NCBI GenBank assembly: GCA_965262175.1
Contig: CBDHES010000029.1
Location: forward strand, 124,001-188,000
Direction of reading: 5' to 3'
Length of the DNA stretch: 64,000 bases
From: CADEDH01 sp965262175
Lineage (GTDB): Bacteria; Actinomycetota; Acidimicrobiia; Acidimicrobiales; SZUA-35
The stretch's first letter is position 1. Each line of letters begins with the position of its first letter. The position numbers and the translations under genes are program-made. This document shows, in pieces, positions 24,625-33,178 of the stretch. Under the pieces are notes generated by a model. The model did no database searches, had not been told where the DNA came from, and worked only from the letters and a program-made list of their open reading frames with translations.

Positions 24625-27108
24625 GTGACCAACTCAGAGGTGGAGCTTGTCGAGCGGGCCCTCCCGAGCTACCAGATCGGGGGCGAGCTCGGGCGGGGTG
24701 CGGCCGGGGTGGTCTACAGCGGGGTCCACCGTCAGCTGGGCCGGAAGGTCGCGGTCAAGCAGCTGGCCCGGGCCTTCGCCACCGATCCCGACGTGGCGGG
24801 GCGATTCCTCCGCGAAGCGCAGATGGCGGCCTCGCTCGACCATCCGCACATCGTCCCGGTGTACGACTACATCGAGCGGGACGGCCTCGCCCTGATCGTG
24901 ATGGAGCGGTGCGCGTCGGCCCTTCGTGACGGCCTGGGCAGCGAATCGGTGCCGCTCGATCGAGCGGCCTATGCGGGGCTCGCCACCCTGTCGGCGCTGG
25001 GCTACGCCCACGCCCGGGGCGTGCTCCATCGCGACATCAAGCCCGACAACCTCCTGCTCGACGGCAACGGCGTGGTGAAGCTGGCCGACTTCGGGATCGC
25101 CCGAGCGCTCGACGAGGCGACCCGTCTCACCGCCACCGGCACGGTGATCGGGACGCCGATCTACATGTCCCCCGAACAGGCCGGTGGCACCGACGTCGGC
25201 CCGGCCAGCGACCTGTACAGCGTCGGTGTCGTCCTGTACCAGTTGCTCAGCGGGCGCCTGCCCTATCGCGACGCGTCGTCGATCCAGGCCATCATCCGCC
25301 AGCACCTGACCGAAGCCCCGGCGCCGTTGTCGACGGCGGTTCCCGGGATACCGCCGGCCGTCGCCCACGTGATCGACCGGGCCCTGGCCAAGGACCCGGC
25401 CGCCCGATGGCAGGACGCCACGGCGTTCGGCGTGGCCCTCGGTGAGGCGACATCGCTGACCCTGGGCCCGGGTTGGCCCCGTCGAAAGGGGTTCGCCCTC
25501 CAAGGGGCGCCGGAGATCGTGGCCGCCACCGAGCGGACCGTCGCATCGCGGGCGACCGACACCCACCGCGCACCGCCTGGCACCCTCCCCGGCCCCTTCC
25601 CGGTCCCCGGCCACGGGCCGCCGGTGGCGGCAAACCCGGCCCCGACGCCCGCGGGCGCCCCCGGAGCGGGTCTACCTCCCCAACCGGGGCCGAGCCAACC
25701 CGGCGCTGCGCCGGATCCGTTCGCCGCCCGGCGGCCGGGCGGGCCGACCCAGACCTGGCAGGGCGAGACCACCACCACGACGCCCGACCGCCGCCTCTCA
25801 CGGGCCCTCCTGCTCGGCGTCGTCGCGCTCCTCGTCGCGGCTTCGGCCGGCGTCGCGGCGTTCACGTTCCTCGGTGAGGATGGCGGTGACGATGGCGGCG
25901 ACGAGACCGCAGACACCGGCGACGAGGCGACGACGAGCCCGACGACGACGCCCCCATCGACCGAAGGGGCCGGCGGCGGTGAAGAGTCGGGATCGGCCGA
26001 TCCGGCCGTGGTCGACCCGCCGGCCGGGGCGCCCCTGACCGTGGGGCTCTTGATCGACGGCAGCGGCGCCTTCACCGATGAGGACCAGCAGGCGGCCGCC
26101 CAGCTGGCGGTCGAGGACATCAACGCCGCCGGCGGCGTACTCGGCCAACCGGTCACCCTCCTGGCGGGCCAGTACGACGGCGCACTGTCGCTCGCCGAGT
26201 TGGCCGATGCCCACATCGATGGTGGCGCCACGGCCATCATCGGGCCGAGCAACCCGTTCGACACCGACACCGCGCTCCAACCGGTGACCAGTCGTGACGC
26301 GCTGCTGGTCTCCCCCTCCGACGGCTCGTATCGATCGGATCGGCCCGAGCTGCTCGTACGGCTGCAGGTGTCCAAGGAGCTCCTGGCCGCGGCGGTGGCC
26401 TTCAACGCCACACTCGACGGCGACCGGGTCGTGTACGTGACCAACTCCCGGCCCCAGGAGTCGGTCGTCGACGCCATGCGGACGATCGTCGAGGACGAGG
26501 GCGCATCGCTGACCGTCGTGCCGACGACGGTCGACGATCTGGACGCAGCGGTCGCCGAGATCATCGCTGCAGACCCGTCGGCGATCGTCCTCGAACGCTT
26601 CGGTGACCTCGATGCCGTCTACCAAGCCGTGATCGCCGCCGGGATCGGCCCGGCCGACGTGCCCTACTACGTGCTCGGGGGCACGGGCGCCATCTCGGGA
26701 CTACCGGACGGCAGTCTCACCGGCGTCGAAGGTTGGATGATCGACCCGACGACCGGTGAGGCGCTGGAGGAACGACTCCTCGCAACGACCATGTCGCCCG
26801 AGGCGGCGCAGGCGTACGACGCGCTGATCGCGCTGGCCCTCGCCGCCCAACGGGCCGACGACACCTCGGCCGAGGCCCTACTCGCCGCGCTCCCCGAGGT
26901 GACCGGTGAAGGTGAGGTGTGTGTGGGCTTCGCCGACTGTGCCGAGCTGATCGACGCGAACGTCGACATCGACTTCGTCGGTCTCGGTGGCCCCTACGAC
27001 CTGTCGGCCGAGACCGGCCAGCCCCGGACCGGGTGGTTCCAGGTGTCGACGTTGGACGAGGCGGGGCAGATCGCCGACGCCACCCGGGTCCTGTTCGGTG
27101 TCCTCTGA
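24625..27108 (+). CDS. Receptor-like Ser/Thr protein kinase with extracellular LivJ-type ligand-binding domain
   Basis: 827 residues. Residues ~12-270 are a Hanks-type kinase: GELGRGAAGVVYSG (P-loop), VAVKQL (Lys), HRDIKPDN with catalytic Asp137, ADFGIA (DFG) and GTPIYMSPEQ. A Pro-rich segment (~290-390), one membrane helix (~393-416) and an acidic Thr/Ser linker follow. Residues ~470-827 are a type-1 periplasmic-binding fold of the branched-chain amino acid type (LTVGLLIDGSGAFTDEDQQAA, AAGGVLGQPVTLLAG, ATAIIGPSN). The kinase should sense a small extracellular ligand directly. GTG 24625 is the natural start; 13 more upstream codons are open but unconserved. Its divergence from the sigma/anti-sigma operon may reflect a shared envelope stress role. 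Confidence 0.88.
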   Translation: MTNSEVELVERALPSYQIGGELGRGAAGVVYSGVHRQLGRKVAVKQLARAFATDPDVAGRFLREAQMAASLDHPHIVPVYDYIERDGLALIVMERCASALRDGLGSESVPLDRAAYAGLATLSALGYAHARGVLHRDIKPDNLLLDGNGVVKLADFGIARALDEATRLTATGTVIGTPIYMSPEQAGGTDVGPASDLYSVGVVLYQLLSGRLPYRDASSIQAIIRQHLTEAPAPLSTAVPGIPPAVAHVIDRALAKDPAARWQDATAFGVALGEATSLTLGPGWPRRKGFALQGAPEIVAATERTVASRATDTHRAPPGTLPGPFPVPGHGPPVAANPAPTPAGAPGAGLPPQPGPSQPGAAPDPFAARRPGGPTQTWQGETTTTTPDRRLSRALLLGVVALLVAASAGVAAFTFLGEDGGDDGGDETADTGDEATTSPTTTPPSTEGAGGGEESGSADPAVVDPPAGAPLTVGLLIDGSGAFTDEDQQAAAQLAVEDINAAGGVLGQPVTLLAGQYDGALSLAELADAHIDGGATAIIGPSNPFDTDTALQPVTSRDALLVSPSDGSYRSDRPELLVRLQVSKELLAAAVAFNATLDGDRVVYVTNSRPQESVVDAMRTIVEDEGASLTVVPTTVDDLDAAVAEIIAADPSAIVLERFGDLDAVYQAVIAAGIGPADVPYYVLGGTGAISGLPDGSLTGVEGWMIDPTTGEALEERLLATTMSPEAAQAYDALIALALAAQRADDTSAEALLAALPEVTGEGEVCVGFADCAELIDANVDIDFVGLGGPYDLSAETGQPRTGWFQVSTLDEAGQIADATRVLFGVL

Positions 27109-27147
27109 CACCGGCGACACCCTCGACCGGGGCGGTGGTGTCGACGG

Positions 27148-27522
27148 TCAGGCGTCGTCGGGCGACCCGAGCCGCTCGGTGATGGTGACGTCCAGTCGGG
27201 CGATCCGGCCGTCGACCAGCTCGTAGCGGTCCTCGCCGCGCACCGGACCAGGCAGACCCGGCGACCGACACTCCCATCGGGCCGAGGCGATGGACCCCGC
27301 GATCGTCATCTCGAGGACGTCGAGCTCCAACTCGGGTAGCGGCACGGTCCACTGGTCGGCGAATCGTCGGCGGATCGCCTCGATGCCTTCGGCCGGGCCC
27401 TCCCCGGAGAACGGCTCGCTGTAGACCGCGTCGTCGGTGAACAGGTCGAACAGGTCGGTCCCGGCGTCGGCGCCGCGCCGCATCGCGGCGAAGTAGGCGG
27501 CGACGACCTCGTTGGCATCCAT
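27148..27522 (-). CDS. SnoaL/NTF2-like protein
   Basis: 124-residue alpha+beta cone-fold protein. The pattern VVAAYFAAMRRGADAGTDLFDLF-DDAVYSEPF, GIEAIRRRFADQW and RYELVDGRIARLDV is typical of SnoaL-like nuclear-transport-factor-2 domains (polyketide cyclase or ketosteroid-isomerase-like). Function cannot be named. Only 21 bp separate its start from the divergent LuxR-type gene. Confidence 0.75.
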   Translation of the reverse strand: MDANEVVAAYFAAMRRGADAGTDLFDLFTDDAVYSEPFSGEGPAEGIEAIRRRFADQWTVPLPELELDVLEMTIAGSIASARWECRSPGLPGPVRGEDRYELVDGRIARLDVTITERLGSPDDA

Positions 27523-27531
27523 GGTCCCGCC

Positions 27532-27537
27532 TACAGT
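27532..27537 (+). promoter_or_regulatory. Candidate -10 element TACAGT, leaderless start
   Basis: TACAGT ends 6 nt before the ATG at 27544, so the mRNA would begin at the start codon. The 21-bp divergent gap leaves no room for a ribosome-binding site with a leader. Confidence 0.4.
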
Positions 27538-27543
27538 AGCCCG

Positions 27544-27918
27544 ATGGTTCGCGGGGACATCCGGCAGCGGGTCGGCGATCTACTCGTCGCCGTCGACGAC
27601 CGGCCCACCACCCTTCCGTTGCGGCAGATCGTGGCGCTCGCCCGGGAACCGGTGGCGGTGACCGTCGACCGTTCCGGGCCCGGAGCGGTGGTGTTCGTCA
27701 CTCCCCGACCAGACGATCGGTTCCAGGGGCTGACCGACCGGGAGCGAGAGGTGGCAGCGCTCGTGGCCGCCGGCGACACCAACCGCCAGATCGCGGCCGC
27801 CCTGTTCATCTCGGTGGCGACGGTCAAGGACCACGTGCACGCCATCCTGACCAAGTCCGGCTGCCGATCACGGGCGGCCGTCGCCGCCTCCTGGCCCCGG
27901 CCGGTGGCCGACCGCTGA
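27544..27918 (+). CDS. LuxR-type HTH regulator (small)
   Basis: 124 residues. The C-terminal half is a full GerE/LuxR DNA-binding domain: LTDREREVAALVAAGDTNRQIAAALFISVATVKDHVHAIL in type, with the recognition helix SVATVKDHVHAIL. The N-terminal ~60 residues show no receiver, PAS or autoinducer domain that I recognise and may serve for dimerisation. Probably transcribed as a leaderless message. It could regulate the divergent SnoaL-like gene. Confidence 0.82.
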   Translation: MVRGDIRQRVGDLLVAVDDRPTTLPLRQIVALAREPVAVTVDRSGPGAVVFVTPRPDDRFQGLTDREREVAALVAAGDTNRQIAAALFISVATVKDHVHAILTKSGCRSRAAVAASWPRPVADR

Positions 27919-27934
27919 CCGGGCTCCCAGGCCC

Positions 27935-28243
27935 TCAGAGACCGGTCGTCCACCGGGGCGTCGCCATCCGGACCTCGGGCTCCCCGGCCAGGAGCGGACC
28001 GGCCTTGGCCAGGTAGTCGGCGAACCAGGACGACTGGGCGTTGACCCCGAGGGCGTCTCGATCCCGGTACACCTCGAAGAGGTGAAAGGTGTCGGGGTCC
28101 TGCTCGTCGCCACACCACACCACCACCTCCTGTGCTTCGTTGGCCTCGGCCCGAGGCGCCAGCAGCTCCCGGTAGAGGTCGAACAGCTCGTCCCGCTTCC
28201 CGGGCTGGGCCCGCGAGGTGATGAACACGGCCAGCTCACCCAT
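27935..28243 (-). CDS. Antibiotic biosynthesis monooxygenase (ABM) domain protein
   Basis: 102-residue ferredoxin-like dimeric alpha+beta barrel. The pattern AVFITSRAQPGKRDELFDLYRELL, HLFEVYRDRDALGVNAQSSWFADYL and a short final strand is that of the ABM/YgiN quinol monooxygenase-like family. ATG 28243 has AAGGAG 8 nt upstream, which selects it over the longer frame from 28327. Function may be a monooxygenase or a simple small-molecule binding barrel. Confidence 0.78.
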   Translation of the reverse strand: MGELAVFITSRAQPGKRDELFDLYRELLAPRAEANEAQEVVVWCGDEQDPDTFHLFEVYRDRDALGVNAQSSWFADYLAKAGPLLAGEPEVRMATPRWTTGL

Positions 28244-28370
28244 GGTGCGCTCCTTCGATCCGTCGCCGGGGACCATCACCCGGACGAACTCGAACCCTAG
28301 GAACGACCCGACCGGCCAACCATCCATCGAAGGATGGGTTCGCCGACGGGCCGAGCCGGCTCGGTCGACG

Positions 28371-28376
28371 TACGCT
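28371..28376 (+). promoter_or_regulatory. Candidate -10 element TACGCT, leaderless start
   Basis: TACGCT ends 7 nt before the GTG at 28384, the spacing expected when transcription begins at the start codon. No Shine-Dalgarno is seen. Confidence 0.35.
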
Positions 28377-28383
28377 CGACAGA

Positions 28384-29160
28384 GTGAACAGCGGAGCGTC
28401 CCCTTCCGACCCGGTCCCGGCCGATAGTCCCGACCGCCGACCCGATCACGACGCAGACCACGGCCACCAGCACGGCCACGGTCACCAGCACGGCGACGGC
28501 CACCAGCACGGCCACGGCCACCACAACGACCAGGGCCTCTCGGGGGCGGTCCGGTACCTCCGCAACGCCCGCAAGATGTGGCGCTCGGAGATCAACGACG
28601 CCGTGGTGGCGCTGGTCGACCCGCGACCGGGCGAGACGGTCATCGACATCGGGGCCGGGATGGGTCCGGGCTCGTTCCTGGTGGCGGGGGCCGGAGCCTC
28701 GGCCGTCGCGGTCGAGCCGACCCCGTTCCTCCGCCGCATCCTGAGCGCGCGCCGGGCGACCAACCGCCATCGACGGTCGGTCACGGTCGTCGACGGCGCC
28801 GCCGAGCGCCTGCCGGTCTCCGACGATTCGGCCGACGCCGTGATGGCGGTGAACACCATGCATCACTGGGTCGACGTGGAACGGGCGGTCGTCGAGATCG
28901 CCCGGGTCCTACGGCCCGGCGGTCGGGTGGTGCTCGTCGACGAGAACTTCGCCGATCCGTCCCACCCCAGCCACGAGGGCTGGACGGCCCGTCATCACCA
29001 GGGCGAGGACGAGGGGCACCACCACGGCTTTTCCATGGTCGACGCCGAACGGATCGCCGAGCTGCTCGAGGCGGAGGGCCTCGTCGAGGTCAGAGGCGTC
29101 GACCGGCGCCTCGTCGGCCGGCCGGCCATCGCCGTCACCGGCTCGGCACCCGCCGCCTAG
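28384..29160 (+). CDS. Class I SAM methyltransferase with His-rich N-terminus
   Basis: 258 residues. Residues ~22-48 are a run of His-Gly/Gln/Asp (for example HGHQHGDGHQHGHGHH), a likely metal-binding tail. The methyltransferase domain follows: VIDIGAGMGPGSF (motif I), VAVEPTPF (acidic loop), DDSADAVMAVNTMHHW (motif IV-type) and VLRPGGRVVLVDENF (motif V). A second His-rich insert (RHHQGEDEGHHHGF) lies in the C-terminal part. The double His enrichment suggests binding of Zn, Ni, Co or Cu, or a link to metal or metalloid methylation; this is inference. Its TAG stop lies in a CTAG palindrome shared with the convergent MFS gene's stop. Confidence 0.8.
   Translation: MNSGASPSDPVPADSPDRRPDHDADHGHQHGHGHQHGDGHQHGHGHHNDQGLSGAVRYLRNARKMWRSEINDAVVALVDPRPGETVIDIGAGMGPGSFLVAGAGASAVAVEPTPFLRRILSARRATNRHRRSVTVVDGAAERLPVSDDSADAVMAVNTMHHWVDVERAVVEIARVLRPGGRVVLVDENFADPSHPSHEGWTARHHQGEDEGHHHGFSMVDAERIAELLEAEGLVEVRGVDRRLVGRPAIAVTGSAPAA
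28457..28528 (+). repeat. Tandem CACCAGCACGGC-type repeat encoding the His tail
   Basis: Imperfect units built from ccaccagcacggccacgg recur about four times and encode the His-Gly-Gln/Asp tail of the methyltransferase. Unit changes would lengthen or shorten the metal-binding tail in frame. Confidence 0.7.
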
Positions 29161-30422
29161 AAGAACGGACTGACGAACGGCTGCGGTCGGGGCTCCTCCG
29201 GTCCCGCTTCCGACCCCGACCCCGGCTCCGCTCGTCGTTCGAGATCGACGAGCCGATGCATCGCCCATCCTCCGAGGATCGGACCTGGTGCCAGCAGCGC
29301 GAAGGCCCATCCCCATCCGTGTGCGTCGCGCACGAGCGGGACGGCGAAGATGGTGAGGACGGTCAACACGAACCCCACCGCCAACTGGACGGTCAACGCC
29401 GTCCCGACGTAGCGGGGATCGACGACCTCGGTCACGATCGTCGAGAACTGGGCGCTGTCGGCAACCACCCAGTAGCCCCAGACCAGCCCGATACCGACGA
29501 CGACCGGGACCGGCGCGTCGACCAGGAACCCGGCGACCAGCGCCGCGGCCGACGACCAGCGCAGCGCCGTCCCGGCCGCCTGGGGGCGACCGATCGAGTC
29601 GCTCAGCATCCCGACGTGGACCGAGCCGGCGGCCCCGATGGCGATCACCGCGAAGGCGGCGAGGCTCGCCGCTCGCGGCGAGGCGAGCGCGTCGCCGTAG
29701 AACGCAGCGGCCCAGGCCCACATGGCGTAGAGCTCCCACATGTGGCCGAAGTAGCCGAGGCTGGCCAGCCGGAACCGCCGGTTCCCGACGATGGCCCGGA
29801 GCTGACCGGGATCGAAGGTGGCGCCCCGGGTGGTGTGGGGACCGTCGGCCCCGAGCCGGTCGGCGACCAGGCCGCCGACCACGGTGAGGATGGAGGCGAT
29901 GGCCAGCGTGGCCCGCCAGTCGAAGCCGCCGAGGGCGTTGATCAGGTGCGGCATGGCCGAGCCGACGGTCAGCGCCCCGATCATGACGCCCAGCGCCAGC
30001 CCTCGGCCGGTCCGGAACCAGGTCGACATCGCCTTCAACGCCGGCGGGTAGACGGCGGCGAGGCAGGCTCCGGTGAGGAGCCGGGCCACCAGCGCCACGT
30101 CGAACCCGGGCGACACGACCACGATCCCGTTGGCCATGGCAGCTCCGACGGTCCCGGCGAGGAGCAGCCGTCGGGGCGCGATCCGGTCCGCCAGGTTGGT
30201 CACCGACGACACGCCGGCTCCGACGACGAAGCCCAGCTGGACCGCGATGGTCAGCCACGCCCCGGCCGACGCCGACAGGTCCCATGCGGTGCGCAGCTGG
30301 CCGAGGACGGCGGCCGTCGAGAACCACGTCGACATGGCCAGGACGAGTGCAACGGCCAGGATCAGCAGCTGCCGCCGTTGGTCGGGGGCCATCGCTGCGA
30401 CCTGTCGCTCGATCAACGTCAC
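29157..30422 (-). CDS. MFS transporter
   Basis: 421-residue transporter with about 12 membrane segments. It starts with a soluble DQRRQLLILAV run into helix 1, has the motif-A-like loop NLADRIAPRRLLLAG after helix 2 and a Pro-rich helix 5 (YPPALKAMSTWF) followed by RTGRGLALGVMIGALTVG, as in NarK/NNP- and CynX-like MFS members. Its substrate is unknown. GTG 30422 is chosen as the first plausible start of conserved sequence; the frame to 30548 covers the divergent promoter. It shares the 4-base CTAG with the convergent methyltransferase stop. Confidence 0.8.
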   Translation of the reverse strand: MTLIERQVAAMAPDQRRQLLILAVALVLAMSTWFSTAAVLGQLRTAWDLSASAGAWLTIAVQLGFVVGAGVSSVTNLADRIAPRRLLLAGTVGAAMANGIVVVSPGFDVALVARLLTGACLAAVYPPALKAMSTWFRTGRGLALGVMIGALTVGSAMPHLINALGGFDWRATLAIASILTVVGGLVADRLGADGPHTTRGATFDPGQLRAIVGNRRFRLASLGYFGHMWELYAMWAWAAAFYGDALASPRAASLAAFAVIAIGAAGSVHVGMLSDSIGRPQAAGTALRWSSAAALVAGFLVDAPVPVVVGIGLVWGYWVVADSAQFSTIVTEVVDPRYVGTALTVQLAVGFVLTVLTIFAVPLVRDAHGWGWAFALLAPGPILGGWAMHRLVDLERRAEPGSGSEAGPEEPRPQPFVSPFF

Positions 30423-30493
30423 CGGACGTGCACTCCCATGGACGACCCAACCCGTTTCGACGCCACCGCCGTCCCGGCCGTGGAACGGGAGCG

Positions 30494-30499
30494 TAGGGT
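30494..30499 (+). promoter_or_regulatory. Candidate -10 element TAGGGT, leaderless start
   Basis: TAGGGT ends 6 nt before the GTG at 30506; transcription should begin at or very near that codon. The -35 region is not convincing. Confidence 0.42.
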
Positions 30500-30505
30500 G
30501 CGGCG

Positions 30506-31162
30506 GTGTCCGAGAACAGCCCATCGGCCGACGTGTCGTCGGCGACATCGGTCGTCGACGACCTCCGCTCCTACTACGAGTCCGAGTCCCGGCTCCGGGT
30601 CCGCCTGGATCGGGTGCCGTCCGAGCGGAGGGTCGCGGTCCGGGAGGCGTTCGTCGCTCGGTTGACCGTCGAGGGCCGGCGATCGGTCATCGACTTCGGT
30701 GCCGGACCGGCCACCGATGGGATGGCGTTCGCCGAGGCCGGCCTGACCTACCTGGGAATCGACCTGGCCCACGGCAACGGTCGCCTCGCCAGGGAGCGGG
30801 GCCTGACGGTCATCCAGGGCTCGATGGCCGAGCCCCCGGTCCGGGCTCGGTCGATCGAGGCCGGCTGGTCGATGAGCGCACTCATGCACGTCCCCGACCC
30901 GGCGGTGGCGGCCACCGTGGCCGCCATGGTCGCAACCCTGACCCCGGGGGCACCGTTGGTCGTCGGCCTGTGGGGTGGCGACCGGGCCGAACGGATCGAC
31001 ACGACCATCGACGGGGAGCGTCGCTACTTCGGCTTCCGGTCGATGGCGGCGAACGCCGAGCTGCTCGGGGCGGCGGCCGCCGTCGAGTCGGCCGATCGCT
31101 GGCGGTCGGGCCCCGATCACGACGAGTACCAGGTGTTCCGGCTCAGGGCCCCGGACCGCTGA
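30506..31162 (+). CDS. Class I SAM-dependent methyltransferase
   Basis: 218 residues. Motif I is SVIDFGAGPATDGMAFAEAG, the second strand YLGIDLAHGNG carries the ribose-binding Asp, and SIEAGWSMSALMHVPDP is the motif IV region with the family's Met-His in place of the catalytic-type Asp/Asn-Pro-Pro-Tyr. It fits small-molecule methyltransferases of the Methyltransf_11/25 type; the acceptor is unknown. Predicted leaderless message. It converges on the response regulator gene 31 nt downstream. Confidence 0.82.
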   Translation: MSENSPSADVSSATSVVDDLRSYYESESRLRVRLDRVPSERRVAVREAFVARLTVEGRRSVIDFGAGPATDGMAFAEAGLTYLGIDLAHGNGRLARERGLTVIQGSMAEPPVRARSIEAGWSMSALMHVPDPAVAATVAAMVATLTPGAPLVVGLWGGDRAERIDTTIDGERRYFGFRSMAANAELLGAAAAVESADRWRSGPDHDEYQVFRLRAPDR

Positions 31163-31193
31163 CGGCGACGGCCGCGCCGTTCGGCTCCCCTCG

Positions 31194-31850
31194 TCAGGCC
31201 CCGCCGACCCGATCGGTCTCGTAGGCCCACATGGCGATCTCGACCCGGTTCCGGGCCCCCAGCTTGCGCATGAGGCTGGCCAGGTGGGTTTTCACCGTGC
31301 TGAGGCTGATGTGCAGCTCATCGGCGATCTCGGCGTTGGTCCGGCCCCGGGCCACCGTCACCAGGACCTCCTCCTCACGCTCGGTCAGCTCCTCGATGGG
31401 CTGGACCGTCGAAGAGACCGAGCTCGCGTCACAGAACGCCTCGAGCAACCGGGCGGTCACGCTGGGGGCGATCAGCGCATCGCCGGCGGCGGCGGCGTGG
31501 ATGGCCTGCACGAGCAGGTCCGGTCCGGCGTCCTTGAGCAGGAACCCCCGAGCGCCCGACCGGAGGGCCCGATGGACGTACTCGTCGAGGTCGAAGGTCG
31601 TGATCACGACCACGGCCAAGGGATCGGCGACGTCGGGGCCGGCCAGCCGGCGGGTGGCCTCCAGCCCGTCGGTACCGGGCATCCGGATGTCGAACAGGCA
31701 CACGTCGGGCCGGAGGTGACGGGCGAGGCGGATGGCCTCGTCGCCGTCGGCCGCCTCGCCGACGACGGTGATGGTCGGTTGGGCATCGAGGATCATGCGG
31801 AGGCCGGTCCGGACCAGGTCCTGGTCGTCGGCGATCAGCACCGAGATCAC
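31194..31850 (-). CDS. NarL/FixJ-family response regulator
   Basis: 218 residues. The receiver domain has the acidic pair DD (8-9), phospho-acceptor Asp54 in CLFDIRMPG and the conserved Lys in LLKDAG. The C-terminal LuxR HTH is LTEREEEVLVTVARGRTNAEIADELHISLSTVKTHLASLM in type, ending with KLGARNRVE. GTG 31850 overlaps the kinase stop (GTGA) and starts the receiver exactly. It is the partner of the histidine kinase encoded upstream and probably controls the divergent MMPL transporter. Confidence 0.93.
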   Translation of the reverse strand: MISVLIADDQDLVRTGLRMILDAQPTITVVGEAADGDEAIRLARHLRPDVCLFDIRMPGTDGLEATRRLAGPDVADPLAVVVITTFDLDEYVHRALRSGARGFLLKDAGPDLLVQAIHAAAAGDALIAPSVTARLLEAFCDASSVSSTVQPIEELTEREEEVLVTVARGRTNAEIADELHISLSTVKTHLASLMRKLGARNRVEIAMWAYETDRVGGA

Positions 31851-32995
31851 GGTGTCGGGACCGCCGCGGTCGGCAGCACCGCCTCGACGGTCCATCCTCG
31901 GTCGACGCCCGGTCCGGCGACCACCGTGCCCCCCAACAGCTCGGCCCGCTCGGTCATCCCGACCAGACCGTAGCCCCGATCGGCCGGGACCGCCGCCACC
32001 GGATCGCCATCGTCGGAAACGGTGAGCCGGACCCGATCTCCCTCGCCCCGCACCACGACCTCGATCCCGGTCGGGTTGCGGGCATGGCGCCGGGCGTTGG
32101 TGATCGACTCCTGGGCGAGCCGAAACAGCGTGGCGTCGACCGCCGAGGTCAACCCGTCGAGATCCCCCTCGACCCTGATCGCCACCGGCGGCCCATCGCC
32201 GTCGGCCACGAGCCGGGCGAGGTCGTCCACCCCGGGCTGAGGGGCGAGCTGGGCCGGATCGTCACCCCGGAGCGCGCCGACGATGCTCCGCATCTCGTCG
32301 AGGGTCCGGGCCGCCGCCTCCTCGATCGTCGCCAACACGTCGATCGCCGCCTGGGGCGAGGTGGCGGCCACGGCCCGCCCGGCCTGGGCCTGGATCACGA
32401 TCGCCGACACGTGGTGGGCCACCGTGTCGTGCAGTTCCCGGGCCAGGCCCTCCCGTTCGGTGGCCTTCACCTGTTCCAGCCGGCGGGCCTGGGCGGTGGA
32501 CCGCGTTCGGACCGCGGCGGCCAGCACGGCCGGGAAGGCGAAGACGATCGCCCCGCCGATGATCTCGTCCAGCGCAGGAGACGTCTGGGCCAGGCTCACC
32601 CCGTAGAGGGCCACCATGAGGGTGGCCCCGAGCGCGATGTGCGATCCGGCGCCCCAGCGAACCAGGGCGTAGGGCACGACGAGCACGACGGCCGCGCTGT
32701 ACAACCCGTCCCACATCACCCCGAGGATGAGGGACGACACGTTGATGACCAGCATCACCCCGAAGACCCCGACCGCGGTGGCGAACGGGTGGGACCGGCG
32801 CCACAGCAGGCCGAACGCCAGGGCGACGGTGACCAGGATCGAGAGCGCCCGCCAGGTCAGGTCGGGGCGGAGGAGTCCCTCGGCCACGGCGCCGATGACC
32901 AGCGCCCACGTGAGGCCCCAGTCGAACCTGGTTCGGGCTGGCCGGTCGGCCACGATCGGGACGGCGACCAGGGATCGGAGCGTGTCGACCACCAT
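31847..32995 (-). CDS. Sensor histidine kinase (NarX/DesK-type, HisKA_3)
   Basis: 382 residues. About five to six membrane helices form the N-terminal ~150 residues with almost no extracellular domain, so it may sense membrane state or a ligand within the bilayer. HisKA_3 follows with phospho-acceptor His in REGLARELHDTVAHHV, then a HATPase with NARRHA (N-box) and GYGLVGMTERAELLGG (G-boxes). ATG 32995 was chosen: sequence upstream in this frame is a shadow of the MMPL gene on the other strand. A 183-bp divergent region separates it from the MMPL gene. Confidence 0.9.
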   Translation of the reverse strand: MVVDTLRSLVAVPIVADRPARTRFDWGLTWALVIGAVAEGLLRPDLTWRALSILVTVALAFGLLWRRSHPFATAVGVFGVMLVINVSSLILGVMWDGLYSAAVVLVVPYALVRWGAGSHIALGATLMVALYGVSLAQTSPALDEIIGGAIVFAFPAVLAAAVRTRSTAQARRLEQVKATEREGLARELHDTVAHHVSAIVIQAQAGRAVAATSPQAAIDVLATIEEAAARTLDEMRSIVGALRGDDPAQLAPQPGVDDLARLVADGDGPPVAIRVEGDLDGLTSAVDATLFRLAQESITNARRHARNPTGIEVVVRGEGDRVRLTVSDDGDPVAAVPADRGYGLVGMTERAELLGGTVVAGPGVDRGWTVEAVLPTAAVPTP

Positions 32996-33178
32996 GGACG
33001 TTCCAATGTAGGGAGGCCGTCGGCTCCGTGGTATCGGCCGAAAGGACGGATCCCGGATCGGCTGATGAGCCGGCCCGATGTGGCCACCGAGCCGATGTGG
33101 CCCGGCCGGACCCGATCGACGATGAGCGAGTCGGTCGAGGGACGGCCGACGCCACGCCGTGACCGAGGGAGTCGTGAC

